Assembly (NCBI RefSeq): GCF_000145035.1
Contig: NC_014389.1
Location: 62,001-126,000, forward strand
Source: Butyrivibrio proteoclasticus B316
GTDB taxonomy: Bacteria; Bacillota; Clostridia; Lachnospirales; Lachnospiraceae
DNA: 64,000 nucleotides
Direction: 5' to 3'
In this document: one piece after another, positions 8,431-16,332 of the stretch
Layout: each line of letters starts with the position of its first letter
Numbering within the stretch: the stretch's first letter is position 1
Program-made: the position numbers and the translations under genes
The notes under the pieces: generated by a model
What the model saw: the letters and a program-made list of their open reading frames with translations, nothing else
The model's database searches: none
Told to the model about the DNA's origin: nothing

Positions 8431-8587
8431 ACTCTTCCATCATTTCAGCAGCAGCTCTTAATGCTTCGGGACCATATCCTTCAAGGCCATCAGCATAATC
8501 ATCGCTGTTTTCTAGCCTATCTGCTTCTTCGATTACTTCATCCTTTGTCAGTCCAAGTTTGTCGATCTGTCTAAGTAATTCTTCCAT
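8429..8587 (-). CDS. Small acidic protein whose 3' end is rewritten by a TnpB element
   Basis: 52 residues from MEELLRQIDKLG, chosen because a GGGGG ribosome binding site lies upstream; the frame runs open to 8653. The stop codon TGA (8431-8429) falls in the right end of TnpB element 1. Excising the element would restore ...MMEELN-stop using flanking bases near 7040, so the insertion trimmed only the last residues. Confidence 0.6.
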   Translation of the reverse strand: MEELLRQIDKLGLTKDEVIEEADRLENSDDYADGLEGYGPEALRAAAEMMEE

Positions 8588-8623
8588 ACCTGACACCCCC
8601 TTACTTACTACTTTTCTACTAAT

Positions 8624-8653
8624 ACAATAATGCGGGGAGCCTTTTGCTGTCAA
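8624..8653 (-). promoter_or_regulatory. Sigma70-like promoter
   Basis: TTGACA at 8653-8648 and TATTGT at 8629-8624, spacer 18 nt, upstream of the gene starting at 8587. Unlike its neighbours, this unit lacks the AATGTCAG leader box. Confidence 0.55.
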
Positions 8654-8716
8654 CCGTTAGTTCAATCTTAACTACAATATATTGATATTTTTATATCTTA
8701 CACCCAATTTACGGCA

Positions 8717-8749
8717 TAAAAAGAACCGGCCCCAACAGGTAACCGGTTC
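8717..8749 (-). terminator. Hairpin terminator
   Basis: Arms GAACCGG and CCGGTTC followed by TTTTTAT on the minus strand. It ends the long operon that starts at 11733. Confidence 0.75.
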
Positions 8750-8798
8750 ACTACATTATTCAATTATCTCTGCTGTCTTATATCAGCTCTTCTTAAGA

Positions 8799-8849
8799 TC
8801 AGGCCTGTAAGCGGATAATCCAGGTATTGGCTTTAATAGTCTTTTTCAT
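8799..8849 (-). CDS. 16-residue small ORF (MKKTIKANTWIIRLQA)
   Basis: It has a near-perfect GGAGG ribosome binding site 7 nt upstream of ATG, lies last in its operon and is followed by the terminator at 8717-8749. It could be a real micropeptide or a chance frame. Confidence 0.35.
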   Translation of the reverse strand: MKKTIKANTWIIRLQA

Positions 8850-8860
8850 AGTGAGCCTCC

Positions 8861-9466
8861 TTAAAACAGGATTCTGGCATAGGCCATTCCGGTTCCGCTA
8901 CCAGGCAGATCCAGAGAGATCATTCCATTTATCTCGGAAAGAAGCTCTTTTGTAGGAGCGGCTTCAGCTATTTTCTTAAACAGATTTTTAGCATCTTCTG
9001 TCTGCTTTGCTTTTGTATCAACCTTTTTAAGATATTCAATACTTGTTTTAAGGCTCTCTTCTAATTCACCCATCTCGACTTCGGTCTTCCATTTGATATA
9101 TGTACCGTCGTCATAGTGGCTGCACTCATCAAGAGTATGCTGCAGATATTCCTCAGCTCTTGGCTCGCCCATTTTTACTTTGTGTCTGGCGCTTGGGATG
9201 AACAGTTCGTCATAAACATGTCTGTTTCTCTTCATGTAACTGTAAGAGTATCTGGCCTCGGCAGCAGCCTTTTCCCTGATCTTGTCAGGATTGTTCAAAA
9301 GTCTCTCTTTCTCAGCGATAGCTCCTTCGGGATCAGTGATATCTGCTATTCCCATGGTAGCAGTACGTTTTTGCTGCTGCTTGATGTTGTAGGTATACGT
9401 GATGCCTTTTTCAAAGCCAAGCTTTTTCATTTCACGCTTGTACTTTTCCCATCTTTTCTTTTCCAT
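8861..9466 (-). CDS. Hypothetical charged protein
   Basis: 201 residues, lysine- and glutamate-rich, largely helical. Start MEKKRWEKY is chosen for GGAGAACAAA upstream; four residues earlier is another ATG. It overlaps the end of the preceding gene by about 35 nt in another frame. No family is recognised. Confidence 0.6.
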   Translation of the reverse strand: MEKKRWEKYKREMKKLGFEKGITYTYNIKQQQKRTATMGIADITDPEGAIAEKERLLNNPDKIREKAAAEARYSYSYMKRNRHVYDELFIPSARHKVKMGEPRAEEYLQHTLDECSHYDDGTYIKWKTEVEMGELEESLKTSIEYLKKVDTKAKQTEDAKNLFKKIAEAAPTKELLSEINGMISLDLPGSGTGMAYARILF

Positions 9467-9833
9467 TTTGTTCTCCATTATATTTTGACATATCTTTTGC
9501 CCTGACAGCTACCTGATATCTATCATTATAGCAGATAAGTGTATTTGGTATATCAACTTCTGTCTCATTTAAAGTTCCAAGTCCGGCTTCTTCGGCGGCA
9601 TTCTTAAAAAGATTAAGAATAGTCTCTAAAGGCTCTTTGAACTTTTCCAGGCCTTCTTCTGTAAAATAGAATATCCAGGGCTCTGATGGGCGGGGACAGA
9701 ATAAAAATTCTTCAAACTGTCTCTGTGCCCATTCAAGATCTTCCTGGTCTGAAAACTCCATCTCGCACTCTTCTAAGATATCCATTGCATGGAATATGCC
9801 GACATCACCAAATTCAAAGCGCTTAACTTTCAT
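9432..9833 (-). CDS. Hypothetical protein
   Basis: 133 residues, acidic, with an aromatic stretch (RPSEPWIFYFTEEG) near 50. Start MKVKRFEF is preceded by AAGGAGATAGC. No motif identifies a family. Confidence 0.6.
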   Translation of the reverse strand: MKVKRFEFGDVGIFHAMDILEECEMEFSDQEDLEWAQRQFEEFLFCPRPSEPWIFYFTEEGLEKFKEPLETILNLFKNAAEEAGLGTLNETEVDIPNTLICYNDRYQVAVRAKDMSKYNGEQNGKEKMGKVQA

Positions 9834-9842
9834 GCTATCTCC

Positions 9843-10229
9843 TTAATCAGCAAACTCATATTCTGACTTAGTCCATTCCTCAAACATCTTAAATGCTTCT
9901 TTTACGCTATTTGAGATATGTCCCTTCTTGTCAGTAAGAGCTCCTGATGAAAACAGGATTTTTCCATCCTCGTCAGTAATAAGATCAACATTCATTGATG
10001 CATTTCCGTCAGCCCTGTCTTCATCGTAGTACCTGAAGCATCCGCACATAGCTCCTGCATATTGCTGGTTAAATGACCAGTCATCGTTATGAGCAGGGAA
10101 TCTTATATAAGACTTTCCAAGGCAGTCCTTCTTTACCTGTGCAAGGAACTGTCCGATGTTCTCGTACTGTAATGAGAAGCCAGGCCTATTATTGTCGTTA
10201 TAATAATGGAATCCTTTTATAGTAATCAT
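9843..10229 (-). CDS. Hypothetical protein
   Basis: 128 residues from MITIKGFHYY, chosen because GGAGAATAAT lies directly upstream; the open frame extends seven codons further. GGAGAATAAT before ATG is the standard internal ribosome binding site of this operon block. No recognised domain. Confidence 0.6.
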   Translation of the reverse strand: MITIKGFHYYNDNNRPGFSLQYENIGQFLAQVKKDCLGKSYIRFPAHNDDWSFNQQYAGAMCGCFRYYDEDRADGNASMNVDLITDEDGKILFSSGALTDKKGHISNSVKEAFKMFEEWTKSEYEFAD

Positions 10230-10246
10230 ATTATTCTCCTCTGTTA

Positions 10247-10609
10247 TCAATTGGTATTATTTTCTGGATCATACTTTAAAAGATAATCTCTTATTTCGTC
10301 TGTATAGATCCTGTCTTCCTGGTCATCCTGATACCATACGCAGATTTCTGTCTGCTCAGCACCATCCTTGATTTCAATAATGACGTCGTTGCAGCCGTCT
10401 CCTGCGTACTCAGGCATAGCATCGGGTTCAATAGAATCTTCTACTATGATTTCGTCAAATTCAAAGCCACAGTAATCAGGCTCACCTTCTTCACGCTCAA
10501 ACCCAGCATCGTAATTCTTGATCCATACTTCATGGCCAAGCTTGTTAGCGAGGTTTAAAGCTCTGACAAGAAGCTCCTCTCCTTTTTCAAGGGATACGTA
10601 TTCTGTCAT
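10247..10609 (-). CDS. Hypothetical acidic protein
   Basis: 120 residues, rich in D and E (for example DQEDRIYTDEI). Its ATG overlaps the stop of the upstream gene (10606-10609). Co-transcribed with its neighbours; function unknown. Confidence 0.6.
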   Translation of the reverse strand: MTEYVSLEKGEELLVRALNLANKLGHEVWIKNYDAGFEREEGEPDYCGFEFDEIIVEDSIEPDAMPEYAGDGCNDVIIEIKDGAEQTEICVWYQDDQEDRIYTDEIRDYLLKYDPENNTN

Positions 10610-10959
10610 GCCGTTACCTCCTCTAAATCGATCTTGTACTTAAGTCTGTCTGTGATAGCTGATACCAGTGAATATTCATAGGTCTTAATAGCTTCAGCCT
10701 CAGATTTTTTAGACTGTCTGCTGCACTCAACAAGCACTTCTGTAAGGCTTGGTGTTGCAGCGCCATAAGAAGTGGAAGTCATCTCGCTACCATCCAGTGT
10801 AAACTTATACACCGGGCGGATATCTGCGTAGTAACCTCTCTTTGAGTCGTAGCAAAGGCTTGCCCTGATGTAATTAGGGTCACCCTTTACATAGTCTCTT
10901 TCCTTGGCTGCCTGCATGCCCGTTATATGATAATAGTCTTCTCTGATTGTTTTTCTCAT
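10606..10959 (-). CDS. Hypothetical protein with a structured leader
   Basis: 117 residues starting MRKTIREDYYHITG with GGAGAATAAT at the start. An 80-nt gap upstream contains two overlapping stem arms (see 10979-11024), the only such gap in this operon. No family is recognised. Confidence 0.6.
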   Translation of the reverse strand: MRKTIREDYYHITGMQAAKERDYVKGDPNYIRASLCYDSKRGYYADIRPVYKFTLDGSEMTSTSYGAATPSLTEVLVECSRQSKKSEAEAIKTYEYSLVSAITDRLKYKIDLEEVTA

Positions 10960-10978
10960 ATTATTCTCCGTTTTTTAA

Positions 10979-11024
10979 AACTGCTCTCTCCTATACAGAG
11001 GCAGTTATTTAAGCCCTGTATAGG
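10979..11024 (-). promoter_or_regulatory. Overlapping stems: pseudoknot-like or attenuator leader
   Basis: On the minus strand CCTATACAG (11024-11016) pairs perfectly with CTGTATAGG (10998-10990). AACTGC (11006-11001), inside that loop, pairs with GCAGTT (10984-10979) beyond it. The pairings cross, so they form a pseudoknot or exclude each other. The element sits just before the RBS of the gene at 10959. Confidence 0.45.
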
Positions 11025-11041
11025 TTGGCCAGTCTATTAAA

Positions 11042-11323
11042 TTACCACTCATAAGTTGGGAGCTCATCCACGGGATCGACATCGCGGTCAAACACGATCC
11101 AGTTGCAGTTATTTGCCTTTGCAAGTCCAATGCACTTTTTAAGGTCCTCAGGGATGTCCCAGCCTCTTTTATCAAGGAGCTCGATATTAGGATATATAAA
11201 ATATCCGTATTCGCTTTTTTCATAGACATTCACTTCGTAAATTGACTGCTCGGAAAGCTTCGACTCCGTCTCCTTAGTAATATGAGCCGTTGAAAGACTC
11301 AGCATCTTGTTTATTTCCATCAT
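11042..11323 (-). CDS. DUF5983-like hypothetical protein
   Basis: 93 residues ending in NNCNWIVFDRDVDPVDELP-TYEW, with a central EKSEYGYFIYPN segment. This resembles a small family common on gut plasmids and integrative elements, named from memory. It starts right after an RBS GGAGATAATG. Role unknown. Confidence 0.55.
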   Translation of the reverse strand: MMEINKMLSLSTAHITKETESKLSEQSIYEVNVYEKSEYGYFIYPNIELLDKRGWDIPEDLKKCIGLAKANNCNWIVFDRDVDPVDELPTYEW

Positions 11324-11331
11324 TATCTCCT

Positions 11332-11733
11332 TCAGGCTATATCGGCCCAGTTACGTTCGTTATCATAGAATTTCCTGATCATGTCGGGCAGCTCGTAAAT
11401 GGAACAGAAGTGATTGCATCCTCCGGCAAAATCCCTTAAGGAGCTTGCGCTTCTATACAATACGCCACTGCAAAAACGTCCTGAACCAAAATCAACAATC
11501 TCGCCGTATCTTGGGATGCTGTACGCAATATATACGTACTTGCCATCTTTCTCTACAAATCCTGAAAGATCGTAGTGATTTGGAGTAATACGGATCACAT
11601 TGATACCATCTTTTGAAAGCTCTCTTTTGAGCATATTCCTGAATGCGATAACAAATGATGATGCCTCTTTTGACATATAGCAGCCATCATCCTGGATAGA
11701 TCTGCCATGCCAGTTTTTCATAAAACTTTTCAT
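11332..11733 (-). CDS. Hypothetical protein, first gene of a nine-gene unit
   Basis: 133 residues, mixed alpha/beta in appearance, without an identifiable motif. Its 5' side carries the leader module. In this leader ATGTCTGATAAAG reads as a nine-codon frame MSDKERRIK whose stop overlaps this gene's ATG, but that frame is not conserved in other copies. Confidence 0.6.
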   Translation of the reverse strand: MKSFMKNWHGRSIQDDGCYMSKEASSFVIAFRNMLKRELSKDGINVIRITPNHYDLSGFVEKDGKYVYIAYSIPRYGEIVDFGSGRFCSGVLYRSASSLRDFAGGCNHFCSIYELPDMIRKFYDNERNWADIA

Positions 11734-11752
11734 TTTATTCTCCTTTCTTTAT

Positions 11753-11782
11753 CAGACATTAACTAATTTCATAGTCATAATG
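11753..11782 (-). promoter_or_regulatory. Shared leader module promoter
   Basis: CATTAT (-10, 11782-11777), leader box AATGTCTG (11760-11753), then AAAGAAAGGAGAATAAA before ATG. Confidence 0.6.
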
Positions 11783-11795
11783 GTATTTACAGGAG

Positions 11796-11858
11796 AAAAT
11801 AAAACGCAGCATGTATATTCTGCATAAAAAATAAGCTGCTATCTAAAGATAACAGCTT
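11796..11858 (-). terminator. Double hairpin terminator
   Basis: Arms AAGCTG and CAGCTT (11858-11833) plus a T-run, then a second hairpin with arms GCAG and CTGC followed by TTTTATTTT. Confidence 0.65.
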
Positions 11859-11876
11859 ACGCTCATGCTAGGATAT

Positions 11877-12644
11877 TTAGTGTTCAAACAGGTCGTCCAG
11901 CATACCGGATACGCCTCTTTCATCAAGAAGAGATCTTCCTGGCTCATACTTTTCCTTAAGTCTCATGTACTCTCCGTATTCCATATGTTCTTTAAGTCCT
12001 GCAACAGTCTTTTCGATATCTCCTTTGTTTTCTATAAAGAGTTCTACTGCTGCTTGGGTATTCTCATTTATGATATAATCCGCATTTTCTTCTATAGCAT
12101 CTTCAACTGTCATTTCGAGCTTCTCAACAAGAACCTGGATGTCTCTAAGGTCTTTAGCCCTTGTGAAATCCATGTTGCTCTCGAGCTCTACAAGTGATGT
12201 ATCAAGAGCGATCAGCTTCATTCTAAGAAGATCCCTCTCATCAAGAACATTGATCTTTATCTTATCAAGCTCGTACGCAGGTTCAAAATGGAGCTTGCCT
12301 GTTGAATACTCGAGATCTTCAAGAGTAGTCCCACGAAGTAAAAGGTCATTATTAAGCCAGTCGTCTGCAATTCCGCCTTTGCCCTCTTCTGTTTTATATT
12401 CTTCCATCTGTCCCATCTGCTGGGCAACTTCTACTGAAAGCCGTTTGACTTCCATGGAAAGAGCAGGGCCTGCAAAATCAATATCTGTATATTCAGATGG
12501 GAGTCTGTCCTCGTGAACCATAAGAGCAAACCCGCCTACAACATTTAATGTGATAGGGGCGCAATTATGCTCTACCATCTTCTTATCAAGTTCCTTAAGG
12601 GCGTGGAACAGGGGATCATTTTTATGTGATTCAAAATCTATCAT
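11877..12644 (-). CDS. AbiEii/DUF6036-like nucleotidyltransferase
   Basis: 255 residues. Residues 35-60 hold GGFALMVHEDR followed by YTDIDFAG: the GG...DxD pattern of nucleotidyltransferases of the AbiEii/DUF6036 type. A later KLIALD-RAKDLRDIQVL segment also fits that family. Such proteins act as toxins in AbiE systems, but no AbiEi-like antitoxin is adjacent. The downstream half is helical. Role uncertain. Confidence 0.65.
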   Translation of the reverse strand: MIDFESHKNDPLFHALKELDKKMVEHNCAPITLNVVGGFALMVHEDRLPSEYTDIDFAGPALSMEVKRLSVEVAQQMGQMEEYKTEEGKGGIADDWLNNDLLLRGTTLEDLEYSTGKLHFEPAYELDKIKINVLDERDLLRMKLIALDTSLVELESNMDFTRAKDLRDIQVLVEKLEMTVEDAIEENADYIINENTQAAVELFIENKGDIEKTVAGLKEHMEYGEYMRLKEKYEPGRSLLDERGVSGMLDDLFEH

Positions 12645-12662
12645 GCCATTTAACTCCTTTTC

Positions 12663-12695
12663 AAAAGAAAAGCCGGCTTAAAGTATAAGCCGGCT
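12663..12695 (-). terminator. Hairpin terminator or attenuator
   Basis: Perfect arms AAGCCGGCTTA and TAAGCCGGCTT, then TTTTCTTTT and immediately the RBS of the next gene. No promoter is visible between, so it may be leaky. Confidence 0.65.
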
Positions 12696-12979
12696 TATGT
12701 TAGGTACTTTGACAGCTGGGCTTTAGCAATCCCAAGATGCGCTTTTGGCAGTTCGTTTTGATGCTTTTCTATAAACAGGCATGTAGAGCGTTTATCAATA
12801 CTCATTGCCTTTTCTAAAAACACTTCAAATTCCATCTCAGTCTCTGCCTTTAGAAGCCTTCCGGCGATACTCTGGAAATTTGCTATATTGGTAAACCAGC
12901 TGTTTACTAGATCATCTGATTGTTTCTTTTTATAGTGTCCCATATATAATGCCTTTCCCATGACATGAACAAGTTCCAA
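12695..12979 (-). CDS. Hypothetical helical protein
   Basis: Up to 94 residues; helical, with few motifs. The start is uncertain: an internal ATG (MGHYKKKQSDD) has AAAGGC upstream and may be the real one. No family is recognised. Confidence 0.5.
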   Translation of the reverse strand: MELVHVMGKALYMGHYKKKQSDDLVNSWFTNIANFQSIAGRLLKAETEMEFEVFLEKAMSIDKRSTCLFIEKHQNELPKAHLGIAKAQLSKYLT

Positions 12980-13050
12980 TCTAATGATAAGATAAATCAG
13001 CGTTTAATACAACATAGGCGTATCAAGAGCTGTCTTTATTGGTTTCTGAT

Positions 13051-13081
13051 CTGTCATTTCATGATGTTCTTTTAGATAATG
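13051..13081 (-). promoter_or_regulatory. Shared leader module promoter (divergent copy)
   Basis: CATTAT (-10, 13081-13076) and box AATGACAG (13058-13051). The distance to the next gene (12979) is longer than in other copies. Confidence 0.5.
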
Positions 13082-13090
13082 GAAAATACA

Positions 13091-13128
13091 AAATAAAATA
13101 AAAATTGCAGCAGGATTCCTGCTGCAAT
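13091..13128 (-). terminator. Hairpin terminator
   Basis: Perfect arms ATTGCAGCAGG and CCTGCTGCAAT followed by TTTTTATTTTATTTT. Confidence 0.85.
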
Positions 13129-13144
13129 CTCATATTTTATTGTA

Positions 13145-13318
13145 TCAGTTGTTTTCTTTTGCCATTTCTTTTGCACAGCTTAGGCAGTAACAGCCTTCAC
13201 AACCATCGACCTTGTAAAGAAAACTCATCCAGGAAACATTCCATTTACCCATATCTGAGCATCTTTTACATGACCCCTGGCCATGCCCTTCGCATTGTTT
13301 ATATGATATTCTTTCCAT
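13145..13318 (-). CDS. Small cysteine-rich protein
   Basis: 57 residues with CxxC-type clusters (CEGHGQGSCKRC and CEGCYCLSC), likely zinc-binding. A strong AGGAGG lies upstream. It follows the methyltransferase gene by 15 nt on the same strand, so the two are probably co-transcribed. Confidence 0.6.
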   Translation of the reverse strand: MERISYKQCEGHGQGSCKRCSDMGKWNVSWMSFLYKVDGCEGCYCLSCAKEMAKENN

Positions 13319-13333
13319 TATTTGGTCCTCCTA

Positions 13334-14263
13334 TCATGCCGAGCATGCCTGTTTAGGGTAAAGCGTACTTAAAAGCGTCGCATTTAATCTGTTTGCTATA
13401 TTGGCCGCCTTCATGCTGTCAAGCTCAATCAGTATAGACTTTCGCTTTTTATTAAGACACGCCTCACCCAGTGCTCCAGATCCTGCAAACTGATCTAGGA
13501 CCAGTTCATTTTCTTTAGTAAGGTAATCCAGGAGCTGCTCAAAAAGCGGCACTGGCTTTTCGGACTGAGCAATCTGGTCTTTTCTTGGGACCGCCTGTAC
13601 ATCAAACATAGTTGGCAGCATCCCATTTGCTCCTGACATGAATCTTGTAGGATTTCCATTAGGATCAAGCCCTCTTTGCTTATCTGGGCGCAGCGCTCTT
13701 GCTTTCCCTTTTGAAAAGATCATTATATCCTCGGTATTTTTAGCTTTTCTTCCTGTGTTTGATACGAATGTGCCCTTCTTCCAGGGAACGCAGGCGTAAT
13801 ATTCAAACCCTGCCCTTTTGGCCATCTGCTTGAGTTCATACAGATACTCATAATTTGTAGCAGATTCAGCAGGTATTATCTCAACGAGGAAGGAACCATC
13901 TTTAAGGACTCTGGCTTTTTCGTCAAAGTCTTTCTGGGTATATTTAAAGCAGCTATAGTTGGCAAAGTTTTTATTGCCGCCTGATGTAGCTTTAGTGTCT
14001 TCCCATGGGTGATCCGTAATTATACAGTCCGCAGCGCCATTGTTTATGATGGAGAGGTCTCTTCCGTCACCTTCAATGACAAGGCACTCTTCATCCATAG
14101 TCATATAGATACCACGTCCAACCTTCTTAAATGCTTTTCCGAGATTTTCGTAGATACGGGCACGTACAGAGTCGCTGCTAGTATCAGGAACTGCCTTATA
14201 AGCCTGGTTAAGCGTAAAAGTCTGATGCCTGAAAGCCTTTAAAAGTCTGTCTTTTACTGACAT
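13334..14263 (-). CDS. Orphan DNA methyltransferase with a DHPW motif
   Basis: 309 residues. The first 60 look like a winged-helix domain. Motif IV reads TDHPWED near 84, in place of the usual DPPY of N4/N6 amino-methyltransferases. Motif I appears near the C-terminus as DQFAGSGALGEACL, giving the beta-class order. An EKP segment (SEKPVPLFEQLL) precedes it, as in this class. No restriction gene is adjacent. Catalytic competence with DHPW is uncertain. Confidence 0.7.
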   Translation of the reverse strand: MSVKDRLLKAFRHQTFTLNQAYKAVPDTSSDSVRARIYENLGKAFKKVGRGIYMTMDEECLVIEGDGRDLSIINNGAADCIITDHPWEDTKATSGGNKNFANYSCFKYTQKDFDEKARVLKDGSFLVEIIPAESATNYEYLYELKQMAKRAGFEYYACVPWKKGTFVSNTGRKAKNTEDIMIFSKGKARALRPDKQRGLDPNGNPTRFMSGANGMLPTMFDVQAVPRKDQIAQSEKPVPLFEQLLDYLTKENELVLDQFAGSGALGEACLNKKRKSILIELDSMKAANIANRLNATLLSTLYPKQACSA

Positions 14264-14282
14264 ATTATTATCCTCCTATTAA

Positions 14283-14313
14283 CTTACATTAAATGTTTAA
14301 CATTCGGATAATG
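14283..14313 (-). promoter_or_regulatory. Shared leader module promoter
   Basis: CATTAT (-10, 14313-14308), box AATGTAAG (14290-14283), RBS AGGAGG. No terminator separates it from the upstream repressor gene. Confidence 0.5.
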
Positions 14314-14335
14314 GTTTGTTTAAGCCAAAATAATG

Positions 14336-14659
14336 TCAGCTAAATACTTTTGAGGCAAGATCCGCCTTTTGTTCTATAGTCATCCTTGATGCATTTCTTG
14401 CTACCCATGCTTTTGCCCTTAAATATTCACTATCAAAATCCCCTTTTATGTCAAGACCAAGGAGATAATCCGTGGTTGTTCCAAGAGCTTTTGCAAGGTT
14501 AAGAAGGACAGTCCCCTTTGGCTCTCTGTCGCCTGTAATATACCTTGACAATGACACTTCGGTAATCCCTGCATCCTTTGCAAGTTCTCTTTGCGTTTTA
14601 CCAATTAGTTCCAACTGCAACCTTATCCTTATCCCAGTCTCTCTGGCTCTGATATTCAT
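14336..14659 (-). CDS. Cro/CI (XRE)-family repressor
   Basis: 107 residues with a clear helix-turn-helix: KTQRELAKDAGITEVSLSRY followed by the GDREPKGTVLLNLAKAL segment, and the common DYLLGL ending of the domain. Probably a DNA-binding regulator of this block or of its own promoter. The upstream DNA carries AAACGTTT and flanking TTAA repeats that could be its operator (inference). Confidence 0.85.
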   Translation of the reverse strand: MNIRARETGIRIRLQLELIGKTQRELAKDAGITEVSLSRYITGDREPKGTVLLNLAKALGTTTDYLLGLDIKGDFDSEYLRAKAWVARNASRMTIEQKADLASKVFS

Positions 14660-14698
14660 ACCTTATTTTTACTCCTTCGATATTCTGATACTCACCTT

Positions 14699-14726
14699 AG
14701 TATATAGATTTGCTTTATAAAATCAA
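14699..14726 (-). promoter_or_regulatory. Sigma70-like promoter of the repressor gene
   Basis: TTGATT (14726-14721) and TATACT (14704-14699), spacer 16 nt. No leader box. Confidence 0.6.
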
Positions 14727-14817
14727 GAGTATTTTTAAATGATTAAACGTTTGGTTAATAATTTCCAAATATGTTTCCATTTGTTATATATAATGTCAGA
14801 GAAATCGCTCTGAACAT

Positions 14818-14850
14818 AAAAAATCCTCATGCTAATTTAGCATGAGGATT
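14818..14850 (-). terminator. Hairpin terminator
   Basis: Perfect arms AATCCTCATGCTAA and TTAGCATGAGGATT followed by TTTTTAT. Confidence 0.85.
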
Positions 14851-14857
14851 ATAAAAA

Positions 14858-15214
14858 TCAATTATCAACTGCAGAAATGCTTATATCGACTTTTTCATCT
14901 TCTCTGATAACGCAGCTCATCACATCTCTTGCATATCCAAGCATTGCATCAAGCACATATGCAAGGCTCTGGAATGTAGTATCAGAAATAGTAGCATCCA
15001 GGTATGATATCTTGGCCTCTTTGTTTAAAAGGGTGATCATAAGTCTGTCTGTAAATCCTGGGGCAAGTCTTATAGAAAATACAAGGCTATATCCTTCCAT
15101 CTGACTAGATGAAAGATCAAGGCACTTAAAACCTTCTTTATTTGCATATAATTTCCAGTTATCAGATATCTGTCTTGCAAACTTTTCTGTCTCAGCAAAT
15201 CTATATTTCTTCAT
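14858..15214 (-). CDS. Hypothetical protein
   Basis: 118 residues, last gene of a three-gene unit starting at 16222. Start after GGAGAATAAT. No motif recognised. Confidence 0.6.
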   Translation of the reverse strand: MKKYRFAETEKFARQISDNWKLYANKEGFKCLDLSSSQMEGYSLVFSIRLAPGFTDRLMITLLNKEAKISYLDATISDTTFQSLAYVLDAMLGYARDVMSCVIREDEKVDISISAVDN

Positions 15215-15229
15215 GGTTTATTATTCTCC

Positions 15230-15577
15230 TTATTCTTCAAAAGCAAGTCTGTGAAGAGTTGCTCTTACTTCTTTATAATCAGCTTCATCCTTGCAATTTT
15301 CATTATACCATTCAAATGTATCCTTAAGTGAATCATTTGAATGTTTTGCTTCGCTAAGGATGCGGCCAACTGTCCATACAACACGTTCTTTCTTTGGAAA
15401 TCCTTCAATCCCATCTTCATCTAAAAAGAAGTTGTAAGCTCTTGTTCTGGCTTCTTCAACATCTTCCTCGGATGGTTTTGGGATAAATAAGAGCCTATCT
15501 TTTTTAATGAACTCGAATTGTTCATTATATTCTCTAAGGAAATCCTCTGCAGACATGTCTTTGACCTTCTTATCCAT
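15230..15577 (-). CDS. Hypothetical acidic protein
   Basis: 115 residues, strongly acidic and helical (SEEDVEEARTRAYNFFLDED). Middle gene of the unit. Unknown function. Confidence 0.6.
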   Translation of the reverse strand: MDKKVKDMSAEDFLREYNEQFEFIKKDRLLFIPKPSEEDVEEARTRAYNFFLDEDGIEGFPKKERVVWTVGRILSEAKHSNDSLKDTFEWYNENCKDEADYKEVRATLHRLAFEE

Positions 15578-15589
15578 TTTACTCTCCTA

Positions 15590-16222
15590 TTATTTTATAT
15601 ATTCTTCGTAGTTCTTTTCTCTGAATGCGCAGTATTCATCATGATAGTTCATATCAGTAAGGAGCTGTTCGATCTTCGCCCTATGCTTGCTAGCTTTGTG
15701 GAGTCTTGCAAGCTCTGATATGGCATACTCATTTAGGCTATAGTGTAAAATACCGGAAAGCTCATATCCTTTCTTTACGTCTTTCAAGGCAGTCTCAAAA
15801 TCTCTATAGACCATAGCTTCTCTTCTGATCTTATCCCAATTTATATGCTTCATTATCTCGTCGCCATAGTAAGTCTTTTTGATGATATCTGCTATATCGT
15901 TAATAGTCTCATTAAGCTGGAACTTTACGTCATTACAGATACAACTTATATCTGCGATAAGATACTCATAATAGTTATCGTCTGTAGGTCCCTGTGCTTT
16001 TCCTTCCCATTCCGGATAATACTTATTCCAGATGGTTTCAATCAGGTACTTTACCGTTACGACAACGCTCTGATCCTGGATAATTGCTTTTTCGTAGCTT
16101 TTGATTTTGGTTTCAAGCTCTTCGATCTGTTTTTCAAGCCTTTCTTTATCCTGCTTTGCATTTTTCATTGCTTTCTCTGCGTCCTTGATGTTCTGGCGCA
16201 GGTATATTTCGCGCTGAGTCAT
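15590..16222 (-). CDS. Coiled-coil hypothetical protein
   Basis: 210 residues. Residues 5-50 form a heptad-like charged coiled coil (KDKERLEKQIEELETKIK-like repeats); the remainder is helical. It is preceded by the leader module and an AAAGAAAGGAG ribosome binding site. Confidence 0.6.
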   Translation of the reverse strand: MTQREIYLRQNIKDAEKAMKNAKQDKERLEKQIEELETKIKSYEKAIIQDQSVVVTVKYLIETIWNKYYPEWEGKAQGPTDDNYYEYLIADISCICNDVKFQLNETINDIADIIKKTYYGDEIMKHINWDKIRREAMVYRDFETALKDVKKGYELSGILHYSLNEYAISELARLHKASKHRAKIEQLLTDMNYHDEYCAFREKNYEEYIK

Positions 16223-16241
16223 ATATTTCTCCTTTCTTTAA

Positions 16242-16270
16242 CTGACATTTTGTAATATGAATAAATAATG
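16242..16270 (-). promoter_or_regulatory. Shared leader module promoter
   Basis: CATTAT (-10, 16270-16265), box AATGTCAG (16249-16242), then TTAAAGAAAGGAG. Confidence 0.6.
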
Positions 16271-16283
16271 GTTAACGTCAGAC

Positions 16284-16317
16284 AAAATAAAAACGCCGCT
16301 GCAAATGCAACGACGCC
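16284..16317 (-). terminator. Hairpin terminator
   Basis: Arms GGCGTCGTTGCA and TGCAGCGGCG (two G-T or mismatched positions), then TTTTTATTTTG. Confidence 0.75.
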
Positions 16318-16332
16318 TTAGTTTATAATTAT

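Noticed and set aside
11720..11765. A conserved leader peptide (MSDKERRIK-like) encoded by the ATGTCAG box in front of operons
   Set aside because: Some copies give a short frame whose stop overlaps the gene start, but others hit stops after two to four codons or have no frame. Nucleotides are conserved, not a peptide.
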